Below, piece after piece: positions 1 to 7,216 of a stretch of 64,000 nt of DNA. The DNA lies in NCBI GenBank assembly GCA_036676415.1, contig JAKFCX010000001.1:124001-188000 (forward strand), written 5' to 3'. The DNA is from JAEZDC01 sp036676415. GTDB taxonomy: Bacteria; Bacteroidota; Bacteroidia; Chitinophagales; Chitinophagaceae. Position numbers and translations under genes: made by a program. A model generated the notes under the pieces. That model did no database searches. It saw only the letters and a list, made by a program, of their open reading frames with translations, and was not told the DNA's origin. Within the stretch, counting starts at the first letter, position 1, and the number at the start of each line of letters is the position of its first letter.

Positions 1-1160
1 CCGAGTAAAGCGTGGCTCAATTCTGTTTCTTCGTCTGGCACTTTACCAATATCATGTAACAAACCTGCACGTTTTGCAAGCTTCGGATTCAATCCAAGTT
101 CCGCTGCCATGATGCCACAAAGGTTAGCCGTTTCACGGCTATGCATCAATAAATTCTGGCCATAAGAAGAACGGAAACGCATTTTACCAACGATACGCAC
201 CAGTTCTTTATGTAAACCATGAATGCCTAATTCTATTACTGTTCTTTCGCCGATCTCCATCACCTGCTCTTCTAACTGGCGACGAGTTTTCTCCACCACT
301 TCTTCAATTCTGGCAGGGTGAATACGTCCGTCAGCAACAAGTCTTTGCAATGCAAGCCTTGCTATCTCACGACGAAGTGGATCGAATGAAGAAAGTACAA
401 TAGCTTCAGGCGTATCATCAACGATCAGGTCAACCCCAGTTGCAGCTTCAATAGCACGGATGTTTCTTCCTTCACGACCAATGATCTGGCCTTTGATCTC
501 ATCGCTTTCAAGCGCAAAAACGGTGATTGTATTTTCAATCGTAACCTCTGCTGCGGTACGCTGGATAGACTGAATAACAATTTTACGGGCTTCTTTATTG
601 GCCTTGCCTTTTGCTTCTTCAATGATCTCCTGTTGAATACCCAAAGCTTTGGTTTGTGCTTCCTGCTTAAGGCTATCGATCAACTGTGTCCTTGCTTCAT
701 CAGCAGTAAGACCGGCAATTTTTTCGAGCCGGCGAATGTGTTCTTCCTGGTGTTTCTCCAGTTCTGTACGCTTCTGGCTTACAACTTCTATCTGGCGATT
801 AAGATTTTCCTTAATCGCATCGTTCTCTTTGATCTGCTTTTCTAAAGAAGTCTCTTTTTGAGTGATGGAAAGTTCTTTTTGCTTAACCCTGTTTTCAGCC
901 TCACCGATCTTGCGGTTCTTCTCTAAAAGCTCTCTATCGTGCTCTGATTTAAGCTGTACAAATCTTTCCTTGGCTTCGAGCTGTTTCTCCTTTTTTATTG
1001 TTTCAGCTCTGATCTCGGCCTCTTTTAAAATGCTTTGTGCCTGTAACTCTGCCTCTTCTACCTGTTTTCTCGTGTTTTTTGCAAAAATGACTTTACCCAC
1101 TATAATGCCCACGATCAGGGCAATAACGCCAATGATTACCTGTATAATTATAGGATCCAT
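1..1160 (-). CDS. rny: Ribonuclease Y (5' part; C-terminus outside window)
   Basis: Membrane-anchored endoribonuclease that starts bulk mRNA decay. The gene runs off the left edge; about 386 of roughly 520 usual residues are present. Residues 3-22 form one hydrophobic anchor, followed by a long charged coiled coil (about 25-190) rich in Glu/Lys/Gln. A KH RNA-binding motif follows near residue 221 (GQIIGREGRNIRAIE). The HD phosphohydrolase domain then begins, with HSRETANLCG and LLHDIGKV visible near the edge. The start is the ATG at 1158-1160, directly before the anchor. A near-consensus -7 box lies about 70 bases upstream. The order of domains is diagnostic, so the identification is firm. 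Confidence 0.95.
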   Translation of the reverse strand, partial: MDPIIIQVIIGVIALIVGIIVGKVIFAKNTRKQVEEAELQAQSILKEAEIRAETIKKEKQLEAKERFVQLKSEHDRELLEKNRKIGEAENRVKQKELSITQKETSLEKQIKENDAIKENLNRQIEVVSQKRTELEKHQEEHIRRLEKIAGLTADEARTQLIDSLKQEAQTKALGIQQEIIEEAKGKANKEARKIVIQSIQRTAAEVTIENTITVFALESDEIKGQIIGREGRNIRAIEAATGVDLIVDDTPEAIVLSSFDPLRREIARLALQRLVADGRIHPARIEEVVEKTRRQLEEQVMEIGERTVIELGIHGLHKELVRIVGKMRFRSSYGQNLLMHSRETANLCGIMAAELGLNPKLAKRAGLLHDIGKVPDEETELSHALL

Positions 1161-1496
1161 GCTTTTGGTTGAATTTAAAATGGTTAAATTTACTCATAGC
1201 GCTCATAAACATTTATATGAGTGATTGTTGCGAAGATAATTTAAATAAGTATTGAGTGCTTGCCTGACACATTTCCAATTTTGAGACGATCAATTCAGAA
1301 TTTGGAAATATCTTTAACTTAGCCAAGGTGATGTTAACTGATAGTCACAGGTTTATGCCTTTTTATTTTTTCGGCATCTCATTTGGCAATAAGGGCAAAC
1401 CATGCTGAGCAACCAGCATCCACTTACAAATCCTAATATCTCCTGACGAGCCTACAAAGCCAATAATCTTACGAAGAGCCGCTTTAATGCACACTA
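1161..1496. other. Divergent intergenic region rny / lipoprotein
   Basis: 336 bases without a gene. It holds the presumed rny promoter on the minus strand (box TATCTTCG, read from 1238 to 1231). Nothing else recognisable is seen; there is no tRNA-like fold and no repeat of the families found elsewhere in the window. Confidence 0.5.
1231..1238 (-). promoter_or_regulatory. Near-consensus -7 box for rny
   Basis: TATCTTCG on the minus strand, one base off the Bacteroidota TAnnTTTG -7 element. The same TTCG variant occurs before the small secreted protein at 55335 and, as TACTTTCG, before lpxC. No clear -33 element was seen. Confidence 0.35.
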
Positions 1497-1904
1497 ATGA
1501 AAAAGTTTGTATCAGCGGTTATCGCACTAATCATTTTAGCGTCTTGCAGCAAAACAGATGTTGTGGCTCCTCAACCAGTTGAAGCAGCTTCCGCAAACAT
1601 GTTTTATAAAGATGCCAATGTGGCCATATCGGATATCAAGGGAACAAACGTTGGAAACGGTGTTAAACTGCAGTTCAACAGTTTGTATGAAAAGAACGTA
1701 GTGAAGATTGAGCTGATGAGTGGACCTTATGAAAATATGCTCTGCTTTATTCACGAAGAAACAATTGCTACAAACTCATTCCAGAAGAAGAGCTATGCTG
1801 TTACAGAAGCTGATGCCAATTCAAGCACCAGGTTTTATGTTATCAAGTACACGTTGAAAGATGGTGGCTGGATTTTAACTCCTGCTTTCAAGCATCAAAA
1901 ATAG
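1497..1904 (+). CDS. Small lipoprotein of unknown function
   Basis: 135 residues. The N-terminus is a lipoprotein signal: a basic start (MKK), a hydrophobic stretch and the lipobox LASC with Cys17 as the predicted lipidated residue. The mature part is soluble, with no repeats or motif that I recognise. The gene stands alone between divergent rny and the convergent ABC ATPase and is followed by a good terminator, so it is probably monocistronic. No function is assigned. Confidence 0.8.
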   Translation: MKKFVSAVIALIILASCSKTDVVAPQPVEAASANMFYKDANVAISDIKGTNVGNGVKLQFNSLYEKNVVKIELMSGPYENMLCFIHEETIATNSFQKKSYAVTEADANSSTRFYVIKYTLKDGGWILTPAFKHQK

Positions 1905-1935
1905 TTTTATTCGTACCATATATCTTTAGAAGAAG

Positions 1936-1960
1936 CCTCACATTTTAGTGAGGTTTTTTT
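1936..1960 (+). terminator. Rho-independent terminator
   Basis: CCTCAC stem, ATTTTA loop, GTGAGG stem, then seven T. It ends the lipoprotein transcript. Confidence 0.8.
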
Positions 1961-1976
1961 GTGGCAGAGATTTTTA

Positions 1977-2008
1977 TTGCTATGAAGCATTGTTGCGTCG
2001 CACTCTTT
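1977..2008 (+). repeat. Dispersed intergenic repeat R, copy R1 (forward, short)
   Basis: Contains TTGCTATGAAGCATTGTTG followed by CGTCGCACTCTT. This is the GCGACGCAA-type short form. It lies between two convergent genes. Confidence 0.6.
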
Positions 2009-2021
2009 CTGCTGGGTAACA

Positions 2022-2654
2022 CTATTGGGCAGGAACATTATTAATCTTGTAATCCATAATATTGACCTGTTGATCACAGAAAGAATACTCATTAACATCG
2101 TTACTGCTAACGATCACCAGTTTGGAGCTACAGAATTGTTTAATAAGCCGATGGTATAATTCGTAACCAGATGTATCGAGATTCGTACACGGTTCATCGA
2201 GTAATAATATTTCAGCATCAGAAAAAATTGCCTGGGCAAGTTTTATCCTTTGTTTCATTCCACTGCTAAAATTCTTCAGCTGTTTTCCTTTTGTTTTTTC
2301 AAGACCAATGATTACCAATATTTCTTCAATTGGCAATATCAATCGTTTAAAGACAGAATGAAACTTTAGGAACTCATCAGCTGTCATTTCTTCAATCAGT
2401 TCCAGGTAAGGAGCAGCAATAGAAACATGTTTGTATACATCCTCTGCAAGTATCTCAATATTGCTTCTAAAAATTTGAATCCCACCTTCAGTTAAATTCA
2501 TGCTGCCGGCTAATACCTGGAGCAAGGTGCTTTTACCACTACCATTAGGACCGGTAATAGCATATTTTGTTTGCTGATCGAAGTTGAAGGTGAAGTTGCG
2601 GAAAATCCAATCCCTGTTAAATCGTTTACCTGCTTTGTCTAAGGTGATATTCAT
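2022..2654 (-). CDS. ABC transporter ATP-binding protein (orphan ATPase)
   Basis: About 210 residues with all nucleotide-binding motifs: Walker A GPNGSGKST, signature FSSGMKQRIKLAQ, Walker B AEILLLDEP and a late SSND in the switch region. The ATG at 2652-2654 is preferred because MNITLDKAGKRF matches the usual family N-terminus; an ATG four codons upstream (2666) is also possible. It follows lpxA closely on the same strand, so it is probably the last gene of the lipid A operon. No permease lies nearby, so the substrate cannot be told; it may pair with a distant membrane subunit. Confidence 0.85.
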   Translation of the reverse strand: MNITLDKAGKRFNRDWIFRNFTFNFDQQTKYAITGPNGSGKSTLLQVLAGSMNLTEGGIQIFRSNIEILAEDVYKHVSIAAPYLELIEEMTADEFLKFHSVFKRLILPIEEILVIIGLEKTKGKQLKNFSSGMKQRIKLAQAIFSDAEILLLDEPCTNLDTSGYELYHRLIKQFCSSKLVIVSSNDVNEYSFCDQQVNIMDYKINNVPAQ

Positions 2655-2669
2655 GCAGGAGAACATTGG

Positions 2670-3473
2670 TTAAAAAGCATAATCATCAGCTGTCGTATCC
2701 TTATGTCTTTTAATGATACCTGTAGCCGAGTTCTTAATAAAGGAAACGATGTGATTTTTCACTTCAGAATCTTCTATAGTTGCCTGCACTATTTCCAGGG
2801 CTTTAGAAGTAGAATTACCCTGCACGAAAATAATATGATAAATGTCGTGTATCTGCCTGATGGACTCTTTGGTATAGCCATTCCTGTCCAATCCAACAAC
2901 ATTAACTCCCACATAGCTCAACGGATCTCTTGCAGCTTTTACAAAAGGAGGTACGTCTTTTCGAATGAGAATCTGGCCAGCGATATAAGAATGTGCCCCG
3001 AGATGAATAAACTGGTGAACACCTGCCAATCCACCAACTCTTGCAAAATCATCAATGATCACATGCCCTGCTAATTGAACACCATTAGCAAGTATTACAT
3101 TATTGCCAACGATACAATCGTGAGCAATATGGCTGTAAGCCATGATCAAACAATTAGTGCCGACCTTTGTGGTCCATTTATCCTGGGTACCACGATGAAT
3201 GGTAACACATTCTCTCAGTATTGTATTATCACCAATAACAGCAGTAGTATTTTCACCTTTAAACTTCAGATCCTGCGGAACAGCACCAACAACAGCACCA
3301 GGGAAAATGGTACAGTTCTTTCCGATCCTGCTCCCGTCAAAAACACAAACATTTGGCATTATATGAGTGCCATCACCAATTTCAACGTCAGCTTCAATAA
3401 CACAAAATGGATCGATGGTAACATTGTTACCAATTTGGGCTTTAGGGTGTATCTGAGCTAACGGACTAATCAT
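2670..3473 (-). CDS. lpxA: Acyl-[ACP]-UDP-N-acetylglucosamine O-acyltransferase LpxA
   Basis: First enzyme of lipid A synthesis: it transfers a hydroxyacyl chain from ACP to UDP-GlcNAc in the cytoplasm. The 267 residues match the usual length. The N-terminal two thirds are left-handed beta-helix hexapeptide repeats (I-G-N-N, I-G-D-G, I-G-K-N and similar). The catalytic motif HIAHDC is at 115-120, with His118 the expected general base. The C-terminus is helical. Its start overlaps the end of lpxC/fabZ by 8 bases, so the two are co-translated. Confidence 0.97.
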   Translation of the reverse strand: MISPLAQIHPKAQIGNNVTIDPFCVIEADVEIGDGTHIMPNVCVFDGSRIGKNCTIFPGAVVGAVPQDLKFKGENTTAVIGDNTILRECVTIHRGTQDKWTTKVGTNCLIMAYSHIAHDCIVGNNVILANGVQLAGHVIIDDFARVGGLAGVHQFIHLGAHSYIAGQILIRKDVPPFVKAARDPLSYVGVNVVGLDRNGYTKESIRQIHDIYHIIFVQGNSTSKALEIVQATIEDSEVKNHIVSFIKNSATGIIKRHKDTTADDYAF

Positions 3474-4893
3474 TTTTTTGTTTTACTATTTGAGCTACAA
3501 GATCTCCCTCAGCTACAACTTTATCCCCTACAAAAACAGTTCCGTGCATCTCGCACATTCCTCTGCGAATAGGGTGTGTCAATTCCATTTTCAGGATCAA
3601 AGTATCACCAGGAACCACTTTCTGTTTAAACTTACAGTTATCAATCTTTACAAAATATGTATCAAACTTGTCACCTTCCTCACCCATGCTCGTAATTGCC
3701 AGAATTCCACCACATTGAGCAAGAGCTTCTACCATCAAAACACCAGGCATTACGCTGTTTCCTGGAAAATGCCCCTGGAAAAATGGCTCATTGAAAGTAA
3801 CGTTTTTAATGCCAATTACATGTTTTGTATCAAGTTCAATTATCTTATCAACGAGTAAAAAGGGATAACGGTGTGGCAATATGTTTTCTATTGCCTGTAT
3901 ATCATAAACTGGTGGCTTGTTAGGATCGTACTGCGGCACATTGGCTGAATTCCTTATTTTCCTGATGTGCTCTTTGATCTTCTTTGCAAAAGCCACATTA
4001 CTGGCATGTCCTGGTCGGTTTGCAATAATATGAGCTTTGAAAGGGAAACCTACTAATGCAAGGTCTCCTACCAGGTCTAACAGCTTATGCCTGGCTGGTT
4101 CATTGGAAAAACGCAACTCAAGATTATTTAAATAACCCTGGCTGGTGATCTCAAACTTCTTTTGGATATGTCCGAAGTGTTTTGACAATCGTTCTAACTG
4201 TTCGTCTTTTACCGGTTTTTCAACAACAACGATTGCATTATTAAAATCACCACCTTTTATAAGATTATTATTGAACAGGTATTCCAACTCATGAAAGAAA
4301 GAAAAAGTACGACATGGTGCAATTTCTTCTTTAAAATCTGACATGTTGTGCAACGAGGCATGTTGTGTTCCTAAAACCTGTGAGCTGAAATCTATTAAGG
4401 TATTGATGCGATAATCGTCTGAAGGCATTGCAACCATTTCCACGTTACCGGCTTCATCTGTGAAATAAATATTCTGCTTTAGTTTGTAATAAACTTTTGC
4501 AGCTTCCTGCTTTTTTATTCCGACTTCAGTAATTGCATCAACAAAAGGCTTTGAGCTGCCGTCTAAAATCGGAAGTTCAGCACCATCCAGTTTGATCAAT
4601 ACATTATCAACACCAGTTCCTACCAATGCCGCTAACAAATGTTCAACCGTACTCACTTTAGCACCATTGTTCTCTAACGTTGTGCTACGACGAGTTTCGG
4701 TAACAAAGTCAACATCGGCTTTAACCGTTGGTTGTCCATCCAGATCTATTCTTTGAAAAACAATACCAGTATTTGGTTCAGAAGGAACGAGAGACATATT
4801 CACAGGTTCACCGGTATGAATTCCTACCCCTGAAATGGTTATCTCTTTTTCGATTGTATGCTGGAAATCCTGGCAGTCAGTACCTGCTTTCAT
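3466..4893 (-). CDS. lpxC/fabZ: Bifunctional UDP-3-O-acyl-GlcNAc deacetylase / 3-hydroxyacyl-ACP dehydratase (LpxC-FabZ fusion)
   Basis: 475 residues joining two enzymes. Residues 1-310 are LpxC, the committed zinc deacetylase of lipid A synthesis: VEHLLAAL (His85) and HKLLD (His269, Asp273) are the zinc ligands. Residues about 325-475 are FabZ of fatty acid elongation: LPHRYPFLLVD, then HFPGNSVMPG with catalytic His375, and Glu389 in VEALAQ. The fusion is typical of Bacteroidota and is not an assembly artefact. Both activities draw on the hydroxyacyl-ACP pool, so fusing them may balance membrane and lipid A supply. A near-consensus promoter box lies 5 bases upstream of the ATG. Confidence 0.97.
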   Translation of the reverse strand: MKAGTDCQDFQHTIEKEITISGVGIHTGEPVNMSLVPSEPNTGIVFQRIDLDGQPTVKADVDFVTETRRSTTLENNGAKVSTVEHLLAALVGTGVDNVLIKLDGAELPILDGSSKPFVDAITEVGIKKQEAAKVYYKLKQNIYFTDEAGNVEMVAMPSDDYRINTLIDFSSQVLGTQHASLHNMSDFKEEIAPCRTFSFFHELEYLFNNNLIKGGDFNNAIVVVEKPVKDEQLERLSKHFGHIQKKFEITSQGYLNNLELRFSNEPARHKLLDLVGDLALVGFPFKAHIIANRPGHASNVAFAKKIKEHIRKIRNSANVPQYDPNKPPVYDIQAIENILPHRYPFLLVDKIIELDTKHVIGIKNVTFNEPFFQGHFPGNSVMPGVLMVEALAQCGGILAITSMGEEGDKFDTYFVKIDNCKFKQKVVPGDTLILKMELTHPIRRGMCEMHGTVFVGDKVVAEGDLVAQIVKQKND

Positions 4894-4898
4894 GGGTG

Positions 4899-4906
4899 CG
4901 AAAGTA
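4899..4906 (-). promoter_or_regulatory. Near-consensus -7 box for lpxC/fabZ
   Basis: TACTTTCG on the minus strand, five bases before the ATG. It matches TAnnTTTG except at one base. It implies a very short leader if used. Confidence 0.4.
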
Positions 4907-5002
4907 GTGAAATATGGCTAAAAACAGGAATGATCCATAACTGAAACGGACTTTATGATATACAGATGGAGATACTTATACCAATGTTCTAATACATAAT
5001 TG

Positions 5003-5650
5003 TCATGATCTTTTTACATTGAAATTTTTCTTTCCACTTACAAATGGATTAGCGGCTATAAAAAAACGATAAGGCAATACTGCATCTTCAGCAGCATAGT
5101 CCACACCAATTCTTGCTGAAATGCCAATTGAGGATGATTTTAACCTGAAGCCATCATCGGCAATAAAAAGTTGTTTGCCTGATAAACTCAATCCCGTGTG
5201 TGGTGTTAATATTCCCAGTGCTTTTGAAACATTTCCAGGCCCTTTTGTTAATGTATAATCCAACTTAGGTTTACCTGTTCTTAGCAACATATCTTCAATG
5301 CCAATTAACGGTTCAACTGCTCTTACCAAGACGGCATGAGGCGTATCCTTTACGTTGGTTACCACATTAAACAAATGATGTATTCCATAACACAGGTATA
5401 CATATGCTACACCTCCTTCTGCAAACATGATCTCTGTACGATTGGTTCTCCTGTTTCCATATGCATGGGAAGCTTTATCCACTGCACCATTGTAAGCTTC
5501 TGTTTCAACGATTCGGGCTGCAGTAGTTATATTATCAAAGTTGGTTACAATGATTTTCCCTAAAAGTTCTTTAGCAATCTTCACTACATCTTTTCGCAGG
5601 TAGAACTCCTTAGGCAGCTTATTAAATGAGGAAACTATTGGCTCTTTCAT
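5003..5650 (-). CDS. 3-methyladenine DNA glycosylase, AAG/MPG type
   Basis: 215 residues of the alkyladenine glycosylase family, which removes alkylated and deaminated purines in base excision repair. The active-site motif RIVETEAY is at about 47-54, followed by YVYLCYGIHHLFNVVT, which shapes the base-binding pocket. Length is normal. The gene is transcribed divergently from the EI24-like gene, with a perfect TAAATTTG box about 35 bases upstream of the ATG. Confidence 0.93.
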   Translation of the reverse strand: MKEPIVSSFNKLPKEFYLRKDVVKIAKELLGKIIVTNFDNITTAARIVETEAYNGAVDKASHAYGNRRTNRTEIMFAEGGVAYVYLCYGIHHLFNVVTNVKDTPHAVLVRAVEPLIGIEDMLLRTGKPKLDYTLTKGPGNVSKALGILTPHTGLSLSGKQLFIADDGFRLKSSSIGISARIGVDYAAEDAVLPYRFFIAANPFVSGKKNFNVKRS

Positions 5651-5684
5651 TGATTTAGAAAATGAAACGTCTAATTTAGAGCTT

Positions 5685-5692
5685 CAAATTTA
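5685..5692 (-). promoter_or_regulatory. -7 promoter box for the alkyladenine glycosylase
   Basis: TAAATTTG on the minus strand, an exact TAnnTTTG match, about 35 bases upstream of the ATG. Confidence 0.5.
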
Positions 5693-5698
5693 GTTCCC

Positions 5699-6472
5699 TT
5701 GTTGAAAGACCTTGTAATAGCGATACAATCTTATTCTAAGGCTCATGATTTCATTCGTGTGCACCGGCTTTGGAAATGGATATTGATCCCCGGAATACTG
5801 TATTGTCTGCTGTTTATGGTAAGTATGTATTATTTCGGCAGTAGCGTGAATGATTTTATAGAATGGATCAAGAATTTCACCGGGATAACAGGATGGCAGG
5901 AAAGGATCAATAATTATTCTGTTGATTTTTTGCTGGCTTTCGGTGGGCTCGTCTTATGGATCATCCTGCTACTCTTTTATTTCTCCTTGTTCAAATATTT
6001 ATGGTTGATCATTGGATCTCCGGTTTTTGCTTACCTGAGTGAAAAAACAGAATCGATTATTGAAGGAAAAGATTTCCCTTTCAGCTTTAAACAATTATCA
6101 AAAGATATTTTCAGGGGCATCCGGATGTCGTTAAGAAATATGCTGTGGCAAACAGTGTATGTGATCTTCATTGCCATACTATCCTTGTTACCAGTCATTG
6201 GTTGGCCGGCACCCATTCTGAGTCTTTTTACCGAATGTTATTACTATGGCTTCTCTATGTTAGATTATAGCATGGAAAGACGTAAGAAAACAATGAGTGA
6301 AAGTATTTATTTCATCAACCAACATAAAGGACTTGCAATAGGCAATGGCATTGTGTTTTACCTGATGCATCTTGTGCCAATCCTGGGATGGATTTTAGCA
6401 CCGGCATACGCTGTTGTAGCAGCAACACTCAGTTTACAACATTACAAAACCACCACTACTGTAACAGTCTAA
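5699..6472 (+). CDS. EI24/CysZ-like integral membrane protein
   Basis: 257 residues with several hydrophobic helices (about 27-47, 78-103, 108-125, 147-170, 215-245). The pattern resembles EI24 domain proteins, whose bacterial member CysZ takes up sulfate. No sulfate-assimilation gene is adjacent, so the substrate is open. No ATG precedes the conserved N-terminal part; the start is one of two consecutive TTG codons (5699 or 5702). The next gene begins one base after the stop, so the two are co-transcribed. Confidence 0.8.
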   Translation: MLKDLVIAIQSYSKAHDFIRVHRLWKWILIPGILYCLLFMVSMYYFGSSVNDFIEWIKNFTGITGWQERINNYSVDFLLAFGGLVLWIILLLFYFSLFKYLWLIIGSPVFAYLSEKTESIIEGKDFPFSFKQLSKDIFRGIRMSLRNMLWQTVYVIFIAILSLLPVIGWPAPILSLFTECYYYGFSMLDYSMERRKKTMSESIYFINQHKGLAIGNGIVFYLMHLVPILGWILAPAYAVVAATLSLQHYKTTTTVTV

Positions 6473-6473
6473 T

Positions 6474-7175
6474 ATGAGTACAGGTATTTTATATCTTATT
6501 CCATCTTTCTTGCATGATGATGCCGTTAATACAATTCCAACTTATGTTGCTGATGCTGCAAAAGAATGCCAGGTATTTTTTGTGGAGAATGAAAGATCAG
6601 CAAGGAGATTTCTGAAGAAGATATGGAAAGAAATAGTGATTGATGATTACCAGTGGTTCACTATTCATAAAGCGGAACAGGATGTTCAACAGCAGTTTAT
6701 TAAGTTATTAAAAGAAGGGAAGAATATCGGCATCATCAGTGAAGCAGGATGTCCTGGAATTGCAGATCCGGGGCAAATATTGGTGGAAGCTGCCCAGCAA
6801 TTAAGTGCACCGATCAAACCTTTAGTGGGACCAAGTTCTATCGTGCTTGCATTAATGGCAAGCGGAATGAATGGTCAATGTTTTCAATTCAATGGTTACT
6901 TACCAATAGATAATACGGCCAGAAAGAAGATGATCCGTGAACTGGAAGCAGATTCAGCAAAGCGAAACTGCACACAGATCTTTATTGAAACCCCTTATCG
7001 CAACAATCAACTTTTAAGCGATATACTGCAAAGCTGCAGGGAAGAAACAAAAGTTTGCATTGCCGTTGATATTACTTCACCTGCAGAATCTATAAAAACA
7101 AAATCCGTTAAGCAGTGGAAAAAAGAAGTGCCGGACATTCATAAAAAGCTGGTGATATTTTTAATGCAAGGCTGA
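6474..7175 (+). CDS. SAM-dependent methyltransferase of the RsmI/tetrapyrrole methylase family
   Basis: 233 residues. The N-terminus GILYLIPSFL replaces the LYLVATPIGN-type start of RsmI. SEAGCPGIADPG and PLVGPSSIVLALMASG are the SAM-binding motifs of this fold; FQFNGYLP and IFIETPYRNN are the later RsmI-like signatures. RsmI 2'-O-methylates C1402 of 16S rRNA. This protein is shorter than classical RsmI (about 280) and looks like the Bacteroidota paralogue, so the exact target is uncertain. It follows the EI24-like gene by one base. Confidence 0.85.
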   Translation: MSTGILYLIPSFLHDDAVNTIPTYVADAAKECQVFFVENERSARRFLKKIWKEIVIDDYQWFTIHKAEQDVQQQFIKLLKEGKNIGIISEAGCPGIADPGQILVEAAQQLSAPIKPLVGPSSIVLALMASGMNGQCFQFNGYLPIDNTARKKMIRELEADSAKRNCTQIFIETPYRNNQLLSDILQSCREETKVCIAVDITSPAESIKTKSVKQWKKEVPDIHKKLVIFLMQG

Positions 7176-7216
7176 TGGTTCAAATTGATTACACGTATTA
7201 TTGCGAATTACAAGAA

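Noticed and set aside
633..1224. Three plus-strand open frames of 70-120 codons
   Set aside because: They lie antisense within RNase Y and carry no domain or start features.
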